DNA of 64,000 bases. Source: Lagopus muta (Eukaryota; Chordata; Aves; Galliformes; Phasianidae). The number at the start of each line of letters is the position of its first letter. Position 1 is the first letter of the stretch. Location of the stretch: assembly GCF_023343835.1 (NCBI RefSeq), contig NC_064434.1, forward strand, positions 22,549,505-22,613,504, given 5' to 3'. The notes under the pieces are model-generated. The model ran no database searches. It was not told where the DNA came from and was given only the letters and a program-made list of their open reading frames with translations. The translations under genes were made by a program, and so were the position numbers. Of the stretch, positions 48,594-61,165 are shown piece after piece.

Positions 48594-51500
48594 TCAACTG
48601 AAAATTGCTAGCAGGTTTGGTATGTCTTTTTCCTGTAGAGGTGGTTTCCTTGGGCTGCCAGGCTGCAGGAATTTCTTGATGCTGGGGATATTGCTCATTC
48701 TTGCTTTAAAACTCTACAAGACAAAAAGAAAACATCACTACACTTAAGACCAATGGCAACTCTCAGAGTAACAGTACATTGGGTTACATGAGCCTGGTGG
48801 CTGCATTTTGGGGCCATTTCTCTTTAGAGTGTTTATAAATGATGCAAATGCAGAACTCGGACGCATCCTAAGTAGGTTTATGGACGATCCGAAGTTAAAG
48901 GAGCACTTGACACTCCAAGAGATGGGGAAACCTTGCAGAGAGAGCTCCCAAAAAACTGGAAGGCTGGTAGTAACCCACTACTGAGATTAACATGAGTGAA
49001 TGAATGCTGGATTTTGCACCTGAGATGTGGCAACATCGGATTATTGGTATGTAGAGTGAGAGTAGAGAGGCTGGAGAGCAGCCCAAAGAAAAGGGATCTG
49101 TAATTCCAGCTGATGATGAAGTTGATGACATGTTGGACAAAGCCAGCAGTGTGCCTTGCAGCCCAAAGGGCCAACGCACCTTGCAGTGCCTCAGGCCCAG
49201 CACTGTCTCTGGGAGAGGGGAGGGGTTGTCCTGCTCTGCTCTGTGCGGCCTCACCTCCAGCACTGTGTGCAGGTTTGGCTGCCACAATGTAAGAAGGACG
49301 TAAACCTCTTACAGCGTCCACATGGAGCTACACAAATGGCAAAGTATCTGGAGAGCAAGAGATAGGACGACTTCATGGCCCTGCAGCTCCCTACAAGTAG
49401 CAGTTGCAGTGCTGAGCTCTGCTCTGTGACAGCAGCAGGGCCTGAGGGAATGGCATGGGGAATCTCTCCAGCCAGGGTCAGGCTGGGAATTAAAAATGTT
49501 TCTTCACCAGAGGGCAATGGGCATGGAACAGGCAGCCCAGGGCAGTGTTTGATTTCAGACAATGGGTTGAATTTCAGGTGATCCTCTGTGGAGCCAGGAG
49601 CTGGAATCAGGAGCTCCTGTGACTCTATTCAAACTCAAGGTATTATGGGATTTTAGGAATCTGTGCTTCAACCTGCTATACATTTCAATACCCTGGTGGC
49701 TGAAGTGACACCATAACTATCAGTATTCCAGGCTGGCCAGTACCACTTAGGGTATTTGACTTTTCTTAGCCACCCAAAACCGTATTTTCTCAACCAGTTT
49801 AAATCAGTGTTCTTCTGTGGTTTATTTCCTTTAAAACTGTCTATGCAATTACCTGCAAGAGAGGAAATTTTGCAAGTGCATCAGCCTTGAACTCTTCCAA
49901 CATTAAAATGGTTTCTAGTAAATTCACATCCGCTCTGCTCATCTTGTTGCCAACAAGAAAGTCATGCCCGTGGTCTTTCAAAACCTGAAACATGGAACAG
50001 AAGCAGGTGTGATATGTGACATGCCACTTAATGTTACTTCAAGTCTTTCTCTCATGGAATTGTCCCTGAAGCAAGAAGAAGTAATGAGAACATCTGTACT
50101 GCAAGCAGATCACCACTCTGTCATCACAGCCATTCTACATCTGTCTTTTCCCTTCCACAGCTTTTCTTCTCTTTTTCCTGGCAGCTGAGGTCTAGCCCTC
50201 TTGCCTTCCGTTCTGTAGCCCCTGTAATTGAGCACTTCCTCACTCAGTGTTGGTCTACACATCATGGAACACAACCAGCACTGTACAACATTTGCAAGAG
50301 ACACAAATTCAGCCCAGGCCATTGCAGGAGATCTTGGTCTCTTTCAAATGATGGGTAGCTCCCTTATTTCTCACCTGTTTCTGCTTCAGTTGGGGGAATA
50401 TTGCACTGGGGCTCTCTGCATGTAGCCCGTGCCTCAGTTTCTTGACACCCTGCTTCCAGCTCACCCATCTCCCTTTTTTTCCTTTTTCAATTACAAAAGG
50501 GCCTGCAATCCTTCTTCTGTGTGTGTGCTGCAATGCTTCTAATGCACGTTTGGTCAGAGGCTCCTGTACTTCAGGAGGAGGCTTCAGGTAGAACCCAGTG
50601 CTACTGTGGCTTTTTTCTGAAACAAATGCAGACTGAAACATGGACATCTGTGGAACTCAGTGTGTCCTGGCTTGTTGCAGCTCTGCATATCTCCTAGATC
50701 TGCAGTGTCTTCTGTCTCCTCTGAGGTGTTCTGTCTCCAGCCTTATCTCACTCCCACCACAGCCAAAGCATTTACATGGAATTTTTCCTTTCCTTTTGTC
50801 TGAATAAAAAGATTGTGTAGACCAGGAATGAAGATTCAGGAAAACAATGTTAATTAAGCTACTAAATCATTGCCACGTACCTTCTCAAAGACTGGTAAGT
50901 ATCTGTTTGTGGCCTTGTCCATAATATTTGCAAGATCTTTCTCCTTTTCATTAGCTGGTTTGAAGTCATGGTTCATGATTATATCATACAGATCTGCCAT
51001 TGCTTCCACATACATGTCAATTCTGAAAGGAACAGATCCAGTTGGTCAAGTCAAATCAAATATAGGAGATCTGAATAGCACAAAAGAAACTAGCTTGAAC
51101 CCAACAGTAGAAGGCTGTGCTCCTTCTTTTTTCAACAGGAGTAATACTTCTCATATATAATACTTCTCAGCATATAATTCTTTTTAAACCCAATTAAAGA
51201 ATTGGCATATGTGTTCATACAATTTCTAATAAATATCCTGAAATCATAGAATCACAAGGTTGGAAAGGACCTACAAGATTATCTAGTCCAACCATCCTCC
51301 CATTCCCAATGCTACCACAAGCTACTAAACCATATCTCGAAGCTCCTCATCCATACACCTTTTCAACACTGCCAGGGATGGCGACTCCACCACCTCCCTG
51401 AGTGAATGTCTGACCTCTATTGAATAATGTACAGAATAGCTTATTAACAATCTTCAGGTTAAACCATGGAATGCCAGTGCTTTTTTTTTTCCCCTGATAA

Positions 51501-54500
51501 AGCACTGATCTCTGATCTTCAGAAACTCCCTGCTGCCTTTCTTCTTATCCTATCTACCTATTTATTGCTATTGTACACATCACCTGCACTCACGGTCAAC
51601 ACATGCTCTAAGAAAACTCCCTGAATCTAAACTTCTTGTGAGTTACATGTATGCAGAGATATTCTTGTGTCACACAGAAAAGCAGTACCAGCTACAAGCT
51701 AACAAAGGTAGTACTGGTACAGTACAGGGCTCTCTCCTTCAGGTCCTTCCCATAGAGATTGTATTTCCCTGCTATGTAGTTGAGGATGGCTCTGGTCTGC
51801 ACCAACTTCATCCCATCAATCTCCACCATGGGCACTTGCTGGAACAGCAGGAATCCATCTGGGGAAGAAGAAGACAACAAGGAGATGCTGAGCATCTGTG
51901 ACTGAAGACCATCTATGGGGATATGGATAAATAACCAATGTTGTTTTTCATTTGTGGCATGCTTCCTCAATCTCCTTATACAATATGGGAAAAGTAGTTT
52001 GGAAACCTAGACTACTGTTAATATTTATGTTCATGTTTAGAGTTAATATACACATTAATATGTCTTTGTGACTCCTACGCTGACTTTACATTGGCCGAAT
52101 AACGGTTGGTGTTTCCCATGATTAGTGCAAGAGCTAAATACAACTTGATATGAGACTGTAGTTGTGTAAATCCCTTCCTGAGGAAGATCAGGATGGCAAA
52201 TGCCACTCTGAGTTAGATATCTTTGAAAAGACAAGCAATGACCACAGATGCGTAATCTGGTTTGGAGAAACCATGCTCACAGCAATGGAATCTATAGAGG
52301 GCAATGTGAGTCGCTGCAAGGAAAACAGGACCACACCTGTGCAGGTTAAACTCAGAAATCTAGAACTCTGGCTCCATACAGATTATCAAACAACAGCTTT
52401 GTGGGCAGCCTAAAATATGAATGAATTTCATGATGATGTGACTGGAGAAAATGTACAGACATGGGGTAACTGGCAATGGGTTCATACTGATACAGAGAAG
52501 GTGCCACGTGAACACCAGGAAACACAGTTACTGTGTGGGTCATGGGGTGCTGGCAGAGTTTGCCCAGAGTCTGTGGAGTCTCTTCCTTAGAGATCTTCAA
52601 AAGCTGCCTGGATGTGGTCCTGGGGACCTACTCTGGGTATCCCTGCTTGAGCAGGAGTTGTGCCAGAAGGACCCCGAGGTGATGCTTACTACAGCATGTG
52701 TCTGTCTGTCTGTACCAGCCAATCCAGGTTTTCCAAGAAACAAAAGTTAACTCTTGTGATCTAGGACAAACAAATTCTAATCATCGTTATTACTGAATTA
52801 TTAAAAAACTAAAGGAAACTTACCTGTCCTTAACTTTCGGAGATCTTCCTTTGTTTCCACAAATCTTTCTTCAAACTGCAGGGAATACAGAAGAAAAACT
52901 GTATTTCGATTTCATGTTTTAACTTCTGCTCGTCATGACATAAGGGCCCAAAGACAACACAGTAGAAATGCCAAATCAGGTTTTAAGGAATTAGGTAGCC
53001 TTTGCCATATTGTCTCCTAATACCTTTGCCATTCAATTCATAAATCTTCTGGGCATGCTAAGGTTGCTCCAAAAGTACTGCCTCCATTCCCTCCCCTCCC
53101 CCCCCATGGAAACTACAATACATATAAAGAGCAGAAGAACACTGTTTAATAGAATAAAATATCACCAAGATAATACTGTACTTCAAAACAGTCACCATCA
53201 TTAGCTGTGAGTTTTCCTCAGTGACGAACAAGAGTCTGCATGCCTTGTTAGTAAAAATACAATGCCTTGTTAGTAAAAATAGGAGACCTGTGTGGATGAG
53301 CAAGGAGCTCATGCACAAACTCAAAGGAAAGAAGAAGGCCCGTGAAATGTGGAAAAAGGGTCTGACTACTTGGGAAGAATACAGGAATGTTGTCAGGGTC
53401 TGCAGGGATGCGACAAGGAAGGCTAAAGCCCGCCTGGAATTAAATCTGGCAAAGGGGATAAAGGATAATAAAAAAGGTTTTTTCAAGTACATTAACAGTA
53501 AAAGGAAGACTAGGGAGAATGTGGCTCCCCTGCTAAGTGACGGGGGTGTTCTGGTAACGGGGGATGCTGAGAAGGCGGAGATACTGAATGCCTTCTTTGC
53601 TTCTGTCTTCAGTGGAAAAGCTCCCCCTCGGGAATCTGAGACCCTGGAGATTAGTGAGAGGGTCTGGGGAATGGAAGACCCCCCCTTTGTCAGGGAAGAG
53701 GTGGTCCGGGAGCGCCTAGGCAACATCAATGTTCAAAAATCCATGGGACCCGATGGGATTCATCCACGGGTGCTGAAGGAGCTGGCAGAGGTGATTGCTG
53801 AACCGCTTTCTGTCATCTTTGAGAAGTCTTGGAAGACAGGGAAGGTGCCTGAAGACTGGAAGATAGCCAACGTCACCCCGGTCTTCAAAAAAGGCAAGAA
53901 GGAAGACACAGGCAATTATAGGCCAGTCAGCCTCACCTCTGTCCCTGGAAAGGTGATGGAACAGCTTGTACTGGATGTCATCTCCAGACAACTGGAAGAA
54001 GAGGAGGTTATCAGGAGTAGTCAGCATGGGTTCACAAGGGGGAGGTCGTGCTTGACCAACCTGGTAGCCTTCTATGATGTTGTCTCTGGCTGGGTGGATA
54101 GGGGGAGAGCAGTGGATGTAGTCTACCTTGATTTCAGCAAGGCATTTGATACTGTCCCCCATGACGTCCTTATAACAAAACTGAGGAAGTGTGGGATGGA
54201 TGAGTGGACAGTGAGGTGGGTTGAGAACTGGCTGACTGGCAGAGCACAGAGGGCCGTTGTTGGTGGTGCAGAGTCTGGTCGGAGGCCTGTAACTAGCGGT
54301 GTTCCTCAGGGGTCTGTGCTGGGTCCGGTCTTGTTCAACATCTTCATCAATGACCTTGATGAGGGGATAATGGCCACCCTCAGCAAGTTTGCCGATGATA
54401 CAAAGTTGGGAGGATTGGCTGACACGCCTGAAGGCTGTGTTGCCATTCAGCAAGACCTGGATAGGCTGGAGAGCTGGGCATAAAAAAACCGGATGAGGTT

Positions 54501-56085
54501 TAACAAAAGCAAGTGTAGAGTCTTGCATCTGGGGAGGAATAATTGCATGCACCAGTACAGGTTGGGGAATGACCTGCTGGAGGGGAGCTCTGCGGAAAGG
54601 GACCTGGGTGTCCTGGTGGACGACAGGTTGGCCATGAGCCAGCAGTGTGCCCTTGTGGCCAAGAGGGCCAATGGCTTACTGGGGTGCATTAAAAAGAGCG
54701 TGGCCAGCAGGTCAAAGGAGGTGATCCTCCCCCTCTACTCTGCCCTGGTAAGACCTCATCTGGAGTACTGCGTCCAGTTCTGGGCTCCCCAGTACAAAAA
54801 AGACAAGGATCTCTTGGAAAGAGTCCAGCGGAGGGCCACGAAGATGGTGAAGGGCCTGGAGCATCTCCCCTATGAAGAAAGGCTGAGTGAACTGGGTCTG
54901 TTCAGCCTTGAGAAAAGGAGACTGAGAGGGGACCTGATCCAGGTCTATAAATATCTAAGGTGTGGGGGGCAGAATGGCGAGGCCGGACTCTTTTCAGTGG
55001 TGAGTGGAGACAGGACAAGGGGAAACGGCTGGAAACTGCAGCATAGGAAGTTCCGCACAAACATGCGCAAGAACTTCTTTACAGTGAGGTGACGGAGCAC
55101 TGGAACAGGCTGCCCAGGGAGGTGGTGGAGTCTCCTTCTCTGGAGATGTTCAAGACCTGCCTGGATGCCTACCTGTGCGACCTGGTGTAGGGAACCTGCT
55201 TTGGCAGGGGGGTTGGACTCGATGATCTCAGGAGGTCCCTTCCAACACCTACAATTCTGTGATTCTGTGATTCTGTGATACGCACGACCATCTGAAATAT
55301 GGCTAGTCTTCCAAATTACTGTTGAAAACTGATGAAGCTCATTGCTGTGCTCACATCCACTATTTAGCCTCCATAACTATTCAGAAAGCACTGGTCAGCA
55401 TCAGTGGGTGCCATTTTTTCTGCATGGGGGAATTCAATTCCACACCTTTCCTTCATACACACATTCATGGCAGATGCCATGGTGGCAGACTGCCCCTCTG
55501 CTGCCACCTTTCTCCCAGCAATAACATGGAATGAAATATTGCCAGGAACATTCAACCTCCACTGCCACAACAACAAAATCCACCTCTGACATCATGGGCA
55601 AACATAATAAAAAAAGGGGCATTACTTTCAGAGCAGTCCTCCTACACTGATACCAGCACTAATGTAAATATAAGCTAATTTGGACACTGAGAGCAAACTA
55701 GAGGCCATCAGAAATTGAAGGACTCATCTCCTCAGATCAGAGGAGACAAGTCCTGCTGTGCTGTGTTTTCAACTCATTTCTTTCACTTCTCACAAGGCAC
55801 ATGGATGTATAATGCTAACAGTGGGACTGACACACAGTGCTTGGAAGAGAAACAGGAACTTTGTCATCACAGGCTTGGTTCTGGTTGTGCAATGCATTAA
55901 AGGGAGAATCTGAAACTGCTGGTATGTCCCGTTATTAATAAAGAATACTATAAACAAGTGTTTGTCACGTGTTCTTAGTATAACAACCATATACAAACCT
56001 CAACTCCAGCAGCTGCTAGTAGCCACTTCACTGGTTCCATTCGGCCTCGTACACTGACATAGTGCAGAATTGGCTTCCCAGACAT
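48594..56085 (-). CDS. GSTA: Alpha-class glutathione S-transferase, gene D (six coding exons)
   Basis: Exons in gene order: 56085-55999, 52875-52824, 51858-51726, 51022-50881, 49984-49853 and 48713-48594. The exon with the ATG begins at 56105; non-coding exon 1 ends at 58187. 221 residues, the same as protein C except Pro179 for Ser179 (AKFPLLQ against AKFSLLQ) by my reading. All glutathione-site residues (Tyr9, Arg15, Gln54-Val55, Gln67-Thr68, Asp101, Arg131) are present. Intron 2 is 3.1 kb, against 1.1 kb in C, because a CR1 landed in its mariner, antisense to the gene. Splice sites are intact, so the gene should still be expressed. Confidence 0.94.
48825..49650 (+). mobile_element. Old CR1, gene D intron 6
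   Basis: Same decayed element as at 37365-38190, with a handful of substitutions. Confidence 0.65.
50375..50632 (-). other. Phase 0-0 open cassette, gene D intron 5
   Basis: Same 86-codon open cassette with acceptor- and donor-like ends as in genes B and C. Confidence 0.3.
51241..51406 (-). mobile_element. CR1 3' end, gene D intron 4
   Basis: Same insertion as at 39783-39948 in gene C; absent from gene B. Confidence 0.9.
52540..52690 (+). mobile_element. Partial CR1 3' end, gene D intron 3
   Basis: Same truncated copy as in gene C intron 3. Confidence 0.75.
53282..55195 (+). pseudogene. CR1 ORF2 reverse transcriptase, truncated, one stop and one frameshift
   Basis: One long frame reaches the TAA at 54481-54483 (the open frame begins upstream, at 53221 in mariner sequence). 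RT blocks in order: [61 protein letters not shown] and the catalytic [11 protein letters not shown]. After the stop, the same frame resumes at 54493 ([30 protein letters not shown]) to 55092, where a one-base loss shifts the frame before the final [11 protein letters not shown] block. No endonuclease domain. It is near intact but not a working element. Confidence 0.9.
53282..55279 (+). mobile_element. Young 5'-truncated CR1 LINE nested in the mariner
   Basis: About 2.0 kb of high-quality CR1 from within ORF2 to the 3' tail with three ATTCTGTG octamers (55254-55277). It lacks the endonuclease domain and 5' region. It is found only in gene D, not in C, so it is younger than the C/D duplication or was lost from C. 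It lies antisense to the GSTA gene. Confidence 0.95.
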
Positions 56086-56212
56086 GTCTCGACGTATCTG
56101 ATTTCCTGATAGATAAAACAAAGGGCTATCACAAATCAAGCAGGATCAGAATCTGTTCATCAATCTCCAACTGGTTCTCAAGCACCACTCAAAGTTGTCT
56201 TCTTTTAAACCA

Positions 56213-56223
56213 GTGACTCAGCA
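56213..56223 (+). promoter_or_regulatory. Antioxidant-response/AP-1-like site, gene D intron 1
   Basis: gtgactcagca, identical to genes B and C. Confidence 0.35.
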
Positions 56224-57880
56224 GTCCCCATACACCCTCTAACCACGTCCCTCAGTGCTACATCTGTGCTTTTCTTGAACACCTGCAGGGACTGTGAGTG
56301 CACCTCTTCCCTGGGCAGCCTGTTCTAATACCTCACTGTTATGGCTGAGAATAAATTGTTCTCCTAATATCTGGACCTGCTTTCCTAACCTGAAACTCCT
56401 CTGGTGCAACTTGAGGCCAGCACCTTGCCCTGTCAATTATTACCGTGGAGAAGAGGCCGACCCCCACCACGCAACAACCTCCTTTGGTGTTCAAGGCAAT
56501 AAGGTCTCCCCTGAGCCCCCTCTGCTCCAGACCACACAACCCCAGTTCCCTCTGCTGCTCCTCATAACACTTGTGCTCCACACCCTCCACAGTTTCACTG
56601 GAATTATCTGGATGTGCTCCAGGGACTCAGTGTGTTTGTTACAGGGAGGGACCCAAATCTGAACACCGCATTATCTCCATTCAGCAGCACTCTCTGGGTC
56701 CGGACACCCAGCCTCTTCTTTAACCAGCACAGTGTATGTCTGTCCAAGCAATGGATTGCCAGCTTCACCACTGAGAGACTGTCAAAGCCTTCACTGAAGA
56801 CCAGGTAGACCATATTCACAGACTTTCCCTCATCCTCTTGGCATGTCACTTGGTCATAGAAAGAGAGCAGGTTGGTCAAGCAGGATGTTGCTTACATGAA
56901 CTCTTGCAGTTTATGCCTGAATCCCTCCTTGTCCAGAACAAGCCATGTGATAGAACTTAAGCTGCTCTGTGACCTTCCCTGATACAGAGGTCAGGCAGAC
57001 GGAAGTACAGCTTTCTGGATCATCTTTCCAACCCTTCTAGTAGATCCTAAGCATCACCCTAGAAGCCTCCAGGCTTCTGGAACATCCCTGGTTGTCCAGA
57101 ACAGCTGAGAAACAATCAAAAGCAGCTTGACAAGCTGTTCAACTAACTTCCTCCATACCCTCAGGTGGCTACCTTCTGGCTCCATGGACTTGAAACAGTA
57201 CAGGGGACCTGCAGGTTGCTAACCACTTCCTCCTGAATTCTGAGGCTTCATGCTGCTCCCCATCTTGGTCTTCCAGCTCACAGGGCTCAGTACTCTGCCC
57301 ATAACTGGTCTGACTATTGAAGACAGAAATTAAGAAGGCATTAAGATGCTCAGACTTTTTCTCACCCTCACTGGCAATGTTGCTTGTCACATCCACTAAA
57401 GGATGGAGATTCCTCCTTTACAAGGTAGAGAACTGTCTTTTTTTCCTGGAGTCTCAGCAAAAGTTCCCTGATAAGATAGGCTGGCCTTCTTCCCCACCAG
57501 CTCATCTTATGGCATAGGGGGACACTTTGTTCCTGTGACTTTAGAATTTCATTTTTGATCAATGTCGAGCCTTCCTGGACCTCTCTGCTCCTCAGTTCCT
57601 TATGGATAAGGACTGGGGGGAAGGACAAAGACTTTACCTTATTGTTCCCAGCATTGCGCTCAAACTAATAAGTCTCTGTTCCTCTACTTTCCTTAGGCCA
57701 GTGCCCAATTTTGTTTTGGCTAACATCTTGCTGTCCATCAGCACAGGCAGCACAGGCAGAGCCACAGAGAAATTCCTGCTCAGTTCTACTCCAGCTCATG
57801 CTGGGATTTAAAGAAATCATTGTCTCCAGGCAAGTGGGCACCTGCCCCATTCAGAACCAGGGCACAGCAAACAGCAACAG
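56224..57880 (-). mobile_element. CR1, longer copy, gene D intron 1
   Basis: Same decayed element as 42740-44395. Confidence 0.85.
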
Positions 57881-58186
57881 TGTAGGCAGCACCCACTTCA
57901 TATTCATGTCACAGTTATGAAAAACAAGTCAACAAACAAGCTGAAGTATGAACTGCAGCAAAAAGCAAATGGCTACAACAAAACATATCCCCCTGTAAGC
58001 AGCATGCCATTGTCTCTAAAACAGGAACCGCTTCACACTTCTGAGATCTAAGCTGATCTCTCTTCATTCTGTATGCCATGTTAGCAAAGAATGCACCTGA
58101 AGGTATTTAATCCATAAAATCCATCCACTGACTTTAGCATCAAGTACACCAATTCCCTAGGCAAATCCAAAAGCCAAAAAGCTTAC

Positions 58187-58251
58187 CTTGCACAGACTGG
58201 AACTCGCTCTGAGCTCTCAGCAGCTTTGTCCTGAGGTTATGGAGCTTTTAA
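58187..58251 (-). promoter_or_regulatory. GSTA: First (non-coding) exon and core promoter of GSTA gene D
   Basis: TATA-like ttaaaag (58245-58251) and exon end gtctgtgcaag|gtaagc at 58187, identical to gene C. Confidence 0.65.
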
Positions 58252-59252
58252 CCTCTCCTACAAAGCAAATTGCAGATATTTCTCTACTGTTGGGAAATAC
58301 TATACCCTAAGCAATTAAGACATATACTTTCAGTCACTTATTACCTACAATAGTCAATAAAGTAATGCCGACAGTGCACATATGTAACACTTGAGAGAGG
58401 TCACCATCATGTTGGACACGTGTGACAGAAACAAATCTTATACTTCCCATTTTCATTGTATTGCAATTTGCTACTAACAGTTATCAGAGCTGCTGTAAAT
58501 CAGAAGAGTTTAGTATCTTATGATCTCCCTTGCCCCCAACCTCCTGTCTAATTTCCTGTCTAATCTGTAGGCAACACACGCACCCAAGGTCAGTGTGCTC
58601 TGTGAAAAAGTGCTGAATCACCCCAGGCTTGAATGTGGGCCAGGACATTATTCTATTACAGAGAGGGAGAATGAAGTGTAGTTAAAGAATTGAGCTGTTA
58701 CAGTACAGGGCTTGTTCCTTCTGGTGCTCCTCACAGATGGTGATGGACAGCACAGATTTCCTGCTGTTCTCCTTTCAGTAGACCTAAATATGGGTAGGAG
58801 GAAACCTTCATCAAACACTTGAACCACGTTAAATACCCAAATCGATGCCAGCTGAATGAACTCAAAAGGTCAAAATCTGTCATGTATGAAGGCATCTGAT
58901 TTTTAAGTACTTCTCTCTTCAGATGAACAATCAGGTGGAAAAGCTAGGGGAAATCTCTAATATATACCTTAATAACTTAACAGAGAGAATATTCAGCACT
59001 GGTGCTGCTGCTGGCCACCAGCCCGTTCCCATCTGGGGTCTTCCTTTAAAATAATAACACAGATCTATGTAATAATTGGTTTCTCATATACGATACTGAT
59101 CTCCTGAGCAAGCGTAAGAATGTTTTGCATCATCAAACCTTGTCAATTTTCCTCTCCCATAAAATGTGTCAGAATTCCTTTGGCTTGGGCTGGAGCTATG
59201 CTCAAAAATCCAAGCCAGTCTATGAAATGTAAGAGAAACTGGTGCCTGCACA

Positions 59253-61165
59253 AACTGCACTGTGTTACTGTATTCATGGGAGGAGGAGGGAATGTAGGGA
59301 AGGGAGCTTCAGCTGTGACTAAGGAGACCTGCAGGGATATGCCCGGCCCTGCCTTGTTGCAGACACAAAGCACACATCTGGTGCTCTGTATCATTCAAAC
59401 CAACTGGGTACTTCTTGGATTTTCTGAACTGTCACTCCATGTGTTCAGCACACCTAAAATCCAGCTCACACATTCAATCCCTCAACACATTTCTCATGAC
59501 TTCCACCCTCATAATCCGGCTGGGTAGGTATTAACCAAACAATCTTTTACACTCAAGGATAAGTTTACACAACATAGCCCTGCAGTTATCAGTAACACAG
59601 CTCCAGGGAGTTACCTGCTCACTGTTGCCTTTAAAGCTCTCTCTGCACATTCACATCACGACTCTCTCCTCAGAAGCACATCCCCTGCTTTGAGATTTTC
59701 TTCTCTCTAGCTTGCTCCCTTTCTCTCTGCTGCTTAGCTTGCAGTTACGGTTTGGGTCTTCTTGGCAATAAACAGTCTGACTTTGAGTACAGAAACACCC
59801 ATGTCCTCGGAAGCTCATTATGTTGGGTGCTATCTTCAACATGCTCTATGAGGAACAATGCAAGCTTTGCAGCAGAACGCTGCCCAAGCAACAGAGGCTC
59901 CAAACCTCTGCTCAGCTAACAGCTTGCCCTGGGGATTCCCAGACATTTCAGTCTCCTTCAGCAAAGTTCTCCTTTCACATAAATAGGTGCTTGATAACAA
60001 GGACTTGATAAAGTCTTGACAAATCGGACTAGAGTTGCTTGATGCCTAACTAATACCTCAACAGCAGTAAGGCATTTAGGAAAGTGCCAAGTTACGGCTA
60101 CACTGCATGCACACACAGAAGACCACGATCTATGCTCTATTTCTCTTTCCTCTAAGGGGATGACTTGCACTACTCCAATAAAAGTAGTGCTCCCAAACAG
60201 CATTTCTTTCAGAATTACTTCATTCCATGGTGCTCCAGAAATAGGTGACGCTCTCCAGTCCTCTCTCCTGAGGACAGAGCTGCACTCGGGGCCCTCACAC
60301 CATGGACCAGCACTGGACGAGCACTCCAACCTCCAACATGTGCGTACAGGCTGGGAAACGCACTACAAGGGCAGGCTAGCTAAGCAGAAAGAGAAAACTT
60401 CCCTGACCTTCCCCAAAGCACAGGGACAGCTGGTAAAAAGCAACCCAGCCAAAGCCACGCTCGCCAGCGTCATCAAAAGAACCTCTGTACCAGGCTGCAC
60501 TTGTCCATCACAGCTCCCTCACACACCGGCCAAGGCCTGAAGCTCTGGGGCACGAGAGGAAGGGCAGAGATCTTCCAGCAATGGCACCGCTGAGGATCAA
60601 ATCAGCTCTGGGCTTTGGGCTCAACACCTACTGTGCTGGCACCGCGCTGAAGGGATTCTGTTACCGCTCTGCAACACACCTCCTTGGAAAGCATCGACTC
60701 ACATCCGCGTAGCAAACGTGTACCTTTCCTGAGCAGCACTGCTGGGCCCAAAGAGAGGCACAAACCACCCACATCTGCTGCCATGGGCCTCCGAGTGGCC
60801 CAAGCCATACCACAGCGACTGCTACAGCTGTGAGCACTGTCTTCTCGGTTCTTTCTTTCTGTGTGTGTGTGTTTTGTTCAAAACAATTCTATTAGCGGCC
60901 CTCCTGGAAGAAGCACAGAAGCAAACTTCCGAGCCCGTACTCAGTCCGCCGCCCGAACTTAAACGCTGCCCGGGGCGATGCTCTGCTCCCGCACACATTC
61001 CTACGGGCTGCTCAGGCAGAAGGACCTCAGAACACAGACCCTGCCGCAGCCAGCCCGGCCTTGTGACTGCAATTGCTTACCAGAGGGCTGTTTCCACTGC
61101 AATTCGAGCTAAAAGTTCTGATCCACGAACTATTCCTTCCACCGCCCGAGCTGGAAAAGGCTCCC
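59253..61165. repeat. Third, partial array-unit copy with CpG-block copy 4
   Basis: Matches 34314 and 45772 onward through the block, then from about 60760 follows copy 1 (23380-23770) instead of copies 2 and 3. Similarity to all copies stops abruptly near 61165 (ctcccgaaaggctataaaag). Confidence 0.88.

Larger units (their letters stand above)
53061..55642. mobile_element. Mariner (Galluhop-like) split by a CR1, gene D intron 2
   Basis: Left half 53061-53259 and right half from about 55280 to 55642, with TA at both outer ends. Joined, the halves match the 559-bp element of gene C. The break falls between gtaaaaata and cgcacgacc. Confidence 0.85.
45772..59252. repeat. Array unit D (13.48 kb) with CpG-block copy 3 and GSTA gene D
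   Basis: Near-identical to unit C apart from the 2023-bp insertion in intron 2 and scattered substitutions. After the insertion the offset to C becomes 13482-13484. Confidence 0.93.

Noticed and set aside
53058-53729. 223-codon - strand frame
   Set aside because: It spans mariner and antisense CR1 sequence and has no transposase motif.
53716-54552. 278-codon - strand frame
   Set aside because: It is the shadow of the CR1 reverse-transcriptase frame on the opposite strand.
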